Part shown: one piece after another, positions 59,291-64,000 of the stretch | Layout of the letters: every line of letters begins with the position of its first letter | Position numbering within the stretch: the first letter of the stretch is position 1 | Assembly: GCA_016872835.1 (NCBI GenBank) | Contig: VGYX01000008.1 | Span: 62,001-126,000 of the forward strand | Origin: Planctomycetota bacterium | Lineage (GTDB): Bacteria > Planctomycetota > Phycisphaerae > Phycisphaerales > SM1A02 | Direction: 5' to 3' | DNA length: 64,000 nt | Translations under genes and position numbers: made by a program | Notes under the pieces: model-generated | Told to the model about the DNA's origin: nothing | Database searches by the model: none | What the model saw: the letters and a program-made list of their open reading frames with translations, nothing else

Positions 59291-59297
59291 ATCCTGC

Positions 59298-59714
59298 ATG
59301 ATCGAGATTCACTGGAACCCCGATGCTCGCGCGCTTCGGCGCTGGGGTGGGGTCATGGCGTGCGTCACGGCTGTGGTGGGTTCCCTGTTTCGCTGGCTGC
59401 CGTGGGGCCCGTTCGCCGCGATGCACGGCCTTGCACCGTGGGTCTGGGGGCTGGGCGCGATCGCGCTCGTCACGGCGGGCACCGGCTCGCCACTTGGCCG
59501 CCCCGTGTACCGCGCGTGGATGGGCTTCGCCTGGCTGGTCGGAACCGCCCTGGGCACGCTCGCGCTGGCGATCGTGTTCTTCGGCGTGATCACGCCCATG
59601 GGTCTCGTGGCGCGCCTGCTCGGGCGCGATCGGCTGGAGGTTCGGCCGCATGCGAGCGCTTCGATGTGGCGACCGCTGCCTGCGACCACCCACGATCCGG
59701 AGCGACAGTTCTGA
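59298..59714 (+). CDS. SxtJ-like small membrane protein
   Basis: Three hydrophobic segments; MGFAWLVGTALGTLALAIVFFGVITPMGLVARLLGRDRL; neighbourhood. Confidence 0.75.
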   Translation: MIEIHWNPDARALRRWGGVMACVTAVVGSLFRWLPWGPFAAMHGLAPWVWGLGAIALVTAGTGSPLGRPVYRAWMGFAWLVGTALGTLALAIVFFGVITPMGLVARLLGRDRLEVRPHASASMWRPLPATTHDPERQF

Positions 59715-59727
59715 GCGAGCTTGCAGC

Positions 59728-61776
59728 ATGAGTGACCTCGCGCAGCGATCTTCCGAGACCGTTCAGCCGCTTCCCGCATGGAAGCGCGCGCTGTTCCTGG
59801 CGATCACCGTGTCGCTTCCGCTCTTGGCGTTGCTGGTGCTTGAAGTCGTGCTGCGACTGTTCGGGTGGGGCGGCTACCCACCCTTCATTCGCGAGATCGA
59901 CCGGCTGCCCTCGGGCGAGATGCTCTGTCTTGTCGAGCACGGCTCCTTCAAGCCGTACTTCTTCGCGAATCCAGAGCGCCCCGGTTACACCGAATCCGCC
60001 ACGTTCGTCATGCCCAAGCCGGCGGGCACCGTGCGCATCTTCCTGGTGGGGGAGTCCGCCGCAAAGGGCTATCCGCAGCCGCCGAACCTGGCCATGAGCG
60101 CCTTCCTGCAGGCCATGCTTTCCGATGCATGGCCGGGAACGCGCGTGGAGGTGATCAATCTTGGCACCACGGCCGTCGCAAGCTTTCCGCTGATCTATCA
60201 GGTGCAGCAGGCTGCGGCCTATTCGCCCGATCTGTTCGTGTTCTACGTGGGCAACAACGAGTTCTTCGGCGCCTACGGAACGGCCTCGATCAACGCCTCG
60301 GGTGGAGCCCCTGCGTGGGCCTTGCCGTGGCTGCGCGCGGCGCGCGGACTCGCGCTGGTGCAGGCCTTCGACCAGTGGACCTACCGTGGCGCGGATCACG
60401 GCAAGACGCTGATGGAGGAGATGATCGGACAGACCTTCCTGCCCGCGGACTCGCCCTTGCGCGAGGCCGCCGCGCGGAACCTTGGTACGCATCTGGGACG
60501 CATGCTGGACGTGGCGAAGGCCGTGGGGGTGCCGGCGATCGTGTGCACCACGGCCAGCAACGAGGCTGGCATGGGACCGCTGGGCGAGGACGACACGCGT
60601 GGACCGAGCCCCGACGCTGGCACCGGCGTCGCGAAGGAGATGGCGGGTTCAGCCGTGTCCGAACAGATCCGTCAGGCGTTGCAGCGCACCCCGCGGAGCG
60701 CCCTCGCACGGTTCAATCTTGGGAAGGCGCTCGCCGCGGTCGGCGACATCAAGGGAGCGCGTGAGGCGTTCCTGGATGCGCGTGACCTCGACACCATGCC
60801 CTGGCGGCCGATCCGCGCCACCGAGCAGGCGATCCGCGACGCGGCGAAGGCGCACGGCGCCGTGCTGTGCGATGTGGCCGAGCGCTTCCGTGACCTCAGT
60901 GCGGAGGGCGCGACGAGCTGGCGGCTCATGGACGATCATGTGCACCCTTCGCTCGAGGGGCAAGCCGAGGTGGCGCGCGCGATCGTGGGATGCATGTCGG
61001 CCCTTCCCGCGCCGCTCACGGTGCCCGAGCAGGTCTCGGCCGCGCTTCCCGATGACGCGGCCTACGCGGAGCGCTTCGGATCGAATCCGTGGGACGACTG
61101 GCGCGTGCGGCACACCATCCGCACGCTGCTGGGGGTGTCGTTCATGAAGCGCAACAACGCCGAGGCTTTCGAGACGGCGCAGCAGTCATGCCGGCAGTTC
61201 GAGTCGGCACAGCCTGCGTACGTGCAGGAAGTGCTCGAGTCGTGGAAGACCGCGCGTCCGCATGCGGGCGGCATGCGACCGCTCACCGGCATGGTGGCGC
61301 GCGTGCTGCTTCGGGAGAAGCGCACGGCCGAGGCGCTGGCTCTGTACGAGATCGCGTGCAGGCAAGTGCCGCAGTACACGTCGTGGTACCTCGAGTACGT
61401 CTACTTCACGCTGGCCTGCCGCGAGACCCTGTATGGATCGCTCACCGAGAGCGATCGTGACCTGGCGAACGTCGGCATCGCGCAGGCGAAATTCCTGCTG
61501 GCGCACGGCAATTCCGAGAGCGGCCTGACCGAGCGCTACGCCGGACGCCTGCACCAGCTGCGGGGCGAGTGGGCCGAGTCGATTCCGCTGCTGCTGGCGG
61601 CGCGCCCCAAGATGGCCGCGCAGGATCTGGTGGCGTGCGACCAGGCGCTGTTCATGTCGTACATGCGAACCGGCAACATTGCCGCCGCCCGCGCGCTTGC
61701 CGATGACGGCATGCGCAACGCCGGTCCGTTCGCGCCGATCTATCGACAGCTCGGCTCGCAACTGCCCGCACGGTAA
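59728..61776 (+). CDS. membrane-anchored SGNH/GDSL-type hydrolase with helical repeat C-terminal region
   Basis: IFLVGESAAKGYP (block I), FVFYVGNNEFFGAYG (block III), DDHVHPSLEGQ (block V). Confidence 0.85.
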   Translation: MSDLAQRSSETVQPLPAWKRALFLAITVSLPLLALLVLEVVLRLFGWGGYPPFIREIDRLPSGEMLCLVEHGSFKPYFFANPERPGYTESATFVMPKPAGTVRIFLVGESAAKGYPQPPNLAMSAFLQAMLSDAWPGTRVEVINLGTTAVASFPLIYQVQQAAAYSPDLFVFYVGNNEFFGAYGTASINASGGAPAWALPWLRAARGLALVQAFDQWTYRGADHGKTLMEEMIGQTFLPADSPLREAAARNLGTHLGRMLDVAKAVGVPAIVCTTASNEAGMGPLGEDDTRGPSPDAGTGVAKEMAGSAVSEQIRQALQRTPRSALARFNLGKALAAVGDIKGAREAFLDARDLDTMPWRPIRATEQAIRDAAKAHGAVLCDVAERFRDLSAEGATSWRLMDDHVHPSLEGQAEVARAIVGCMSALPAPLTVPEQVSAALPDDAAYAERFGSNPWDDWRVRHTIRTLLGVSFMKRNNAEAFETAQQSCRQFESAQPAYVQEVLESWKTARPHAGGMRPLTGMVARVLLREKRTAEALALYEIACRQVPQYTSWYLEYVYFTLACRETLYGSLTESDRDLANVGIAQAKFLLAHGNSESGLTERYAGRLHQLRGEWAESIPLLLAARPKMAAQDLVACDQALFMSYMRTGNIAAARALADDGMRNAGPFAPIYRQLGSQLPAR

Positions 61777-61777
61777 C

Positions 61778-61815
61778 GAGGGTCGGAGGTTGTTATGGAC
61801 CAGTTGCGCGCACGC
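61778..61815 (+). repeat. dispersed repeat, copy C
   Basis: GAGGGTCGGAGGTTGTTATGGACCAGTTGCGCGC immediately after the SGNH gene stop. Confidence 0.7.
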
Positions 61816-61872
61816 CGCCACCCGCGCGGCAGCGCAGCCCCGCGCACGGAAGCCCGCGCTGATTTCATCCGC

Positions 61873-62802
<930 letters not shown>

Positions 62803-62962
62803 GCATTCCTCCGCGGGGTGAGCCCGCAACGCTCGTCACCCGGGCACGAACGGTGGCCTTCGAGCCAGCCAAGCGTGTCAGGTCCGTGGACTGTAGCAGT
62901 CTCGCGGCGGCGAAGCGGCCGGCGCACCGAGCAAAGTTGTCAAGGACGACCTCCGAGCCTCC

Positions 62963-64000
62963 TCAGAGCCGTTCAATTCGCTCAACCACATCGCGCGCCT
63001 CGAGCGCCGCCGTCAACTCGGCCACATTTCCAGCCAGCAGCCTTTGCAAGTTGAACGATTGCTCCACACGATGGTCGACCGCCAGGTTCTCCTTCCAGCG
63101 GTAGGTGCGGATCTTCTCCGCGCGCTCCCCGCCGCCGATCATGCTGCGACGCTGCTCACCGCGCTTGAAGGCAGCCTCCGCCAGCCGGCGCTCGTGCACA
63201 CGCGCGCGAAGCAACCTCCAAGCCTTCTCCCGGTTCTGCAGCTGGCTGCGCGTCTCCTGCATGCGCACCTCGATGCCGGTGGGCTCGTGGATCAGATGCA
63301 CCGCCGTCGCCACCTTGTTCACGTTCTGGCCACCGGGGCCCTGGGCGGTGGTGAGAATCTCGCGAACTTCTGCCGCGTCGACTTCACTCTCCACACTCTC
63401 CGGCTCGCTCAGCACCGCGACCGTGGCCGTGCTGGTGTGCACGCGACCCGCGGCCTCGGTGGCAGGTACGCGCTTCACCTGATGCACACCACCCTCGTAG
63501 CCGAGCGCCTTCCAGCATCCCGGGCCCTCGATGCGCACGATCGCGTGCGTCACGCCACCCGCGTCGCCAGCCTTCATGTCCATCTCCTCGAAGCGCCAGC
63601 CGCTGGCCTGCGCCGCGCGTCGATACATCTCCAGCAGGTCGCCCGCCCAGAGCGCGGCTTCCAGCCCGCCCACGCCGCTTCGAACTTCGAGAATCAGGCT
63701 TCCAATCGCCTCGTCGTCGGCCATCACCAGGCGACGCACCAGCGCGTCCAGCATGGCGTCGCGGCGCGCGCGAAGGTCGGGTAGTTCCCCTTTGGCCAAC
63801 ACCGCCATCTCCGCGTCGGCGCCGGCAGCGAGCTCTTCGGCCTCGGCCATCTCGCGCGCCAGCCGCCGCCACCTGCGTACGCCCTCCACGATCGGTGCGG
63901 CCGCCGCCCGACGCAACGAGATCGCACGAGCCTTCCGATGGTCGGTCGCCACCGCCGGGTCGTTCAGCGCGGTGCTGTCGGCCTCGAAGGCGCGCTCGAT
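62963..64000 (-). CDS. prfA: peptide chain release factor 1 (5' end runs off window; frame stays open to 64000)
   Basis: VKRVPATEAAGRVHTSTATVAVL, AQGPGGQNVNKVATAVHLIHEPTGIEVRMQ (GGQ), GERAEKIRTYRWKENLAVDHRV. Confidence 0.9.
   Translation of the reverse strand: MERAFEADSTALNDPAVATDHRKARAISLRRAAAAPIVEGVRRWRRLAREMAEAEELAAGADAEMAVLAKGELPDLRARRDAMLDALVRRLVMADDEAIGSLILEVRSGVGGLEAALWAGDLLEMYRRAAQASGWRFEEMDMKAGDAGGVTHAIVRIEGPGCWKALGYEGGVHQVKRVPATEAAGRVHTSTATVAVLSEPESVESEVDAAEVREILTTAQGPGGQNVNKVATAVHLIHEPTGIEVRMQETRSQLQNREKAWRLLRARVHERRLAEAAFKRGEQRRSMIGGGERAEKIRTYRWKENLAVDHRVEQSFNLQRLLAGNVAELTAALEARDVVERIERL

Noticed and set aside
57315-61776. Saxitoxin or other toxin biosynthetic cluster
   Set aside because: Only the carbamoyltransferase/K/J/L-like genes are present; no sxtA-like PKS, amidinotransferase or other tailoring enzymes nearby.

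Overview
This is a GC-rich bacterial chromosomal window. Gene content, the PEP-CTERM-like tails ending in PAPGAxALxGLAGLxARRR, and the protein styles suggest a Planctomycetota (Phycisphaerae-like) genome; that placement is inference. Most of the window is ordinary housekeeping: a ribosomal/rpoA block (map, infA, rpmJ, rpsM, rpsK, rpoA, rplQ), pheS, a near-complete arginine operon (argR-C-B-F-G-H(A)-J), infC, a molybdenum-cofactor cluster, thrS-nrdR and frr-pyrH, cystathionine enzymes, hutUH, a PfkB/S9 peptidase/murQ operon, HU, ugd, glyA, a desaturase and prfA. There is one tRNA-Ala(TGC). I saw no CRISPR array, prophage, rRNA operon or transposase. The most interesting parts are: (1) a seven-gene, start/stop-overlapping operon (24039-32539) with ExbB, two ExbD proteins and a VWA protein whose transmembrane helix carries a TonB-like Ser-x3-His-x6-Leu pattern; (2) a carbamoyltransferase / DUF5989 / SxtJ-like / SGNH-hydrolase cassette resembling sxtI-K-J-L; (3) a dispersed ~30-bp repeat found three times just after + strand stop codons; (4) about a dozen genes with a TAnnnT-like -10 box 6-10 nt before the start codon, predicting leaderless transcripts; (5) an ArgH-N-acetyltransferase fusion alongside argJ. 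All calls come from reading the sequence and the supplied ORF track; no database search was run.
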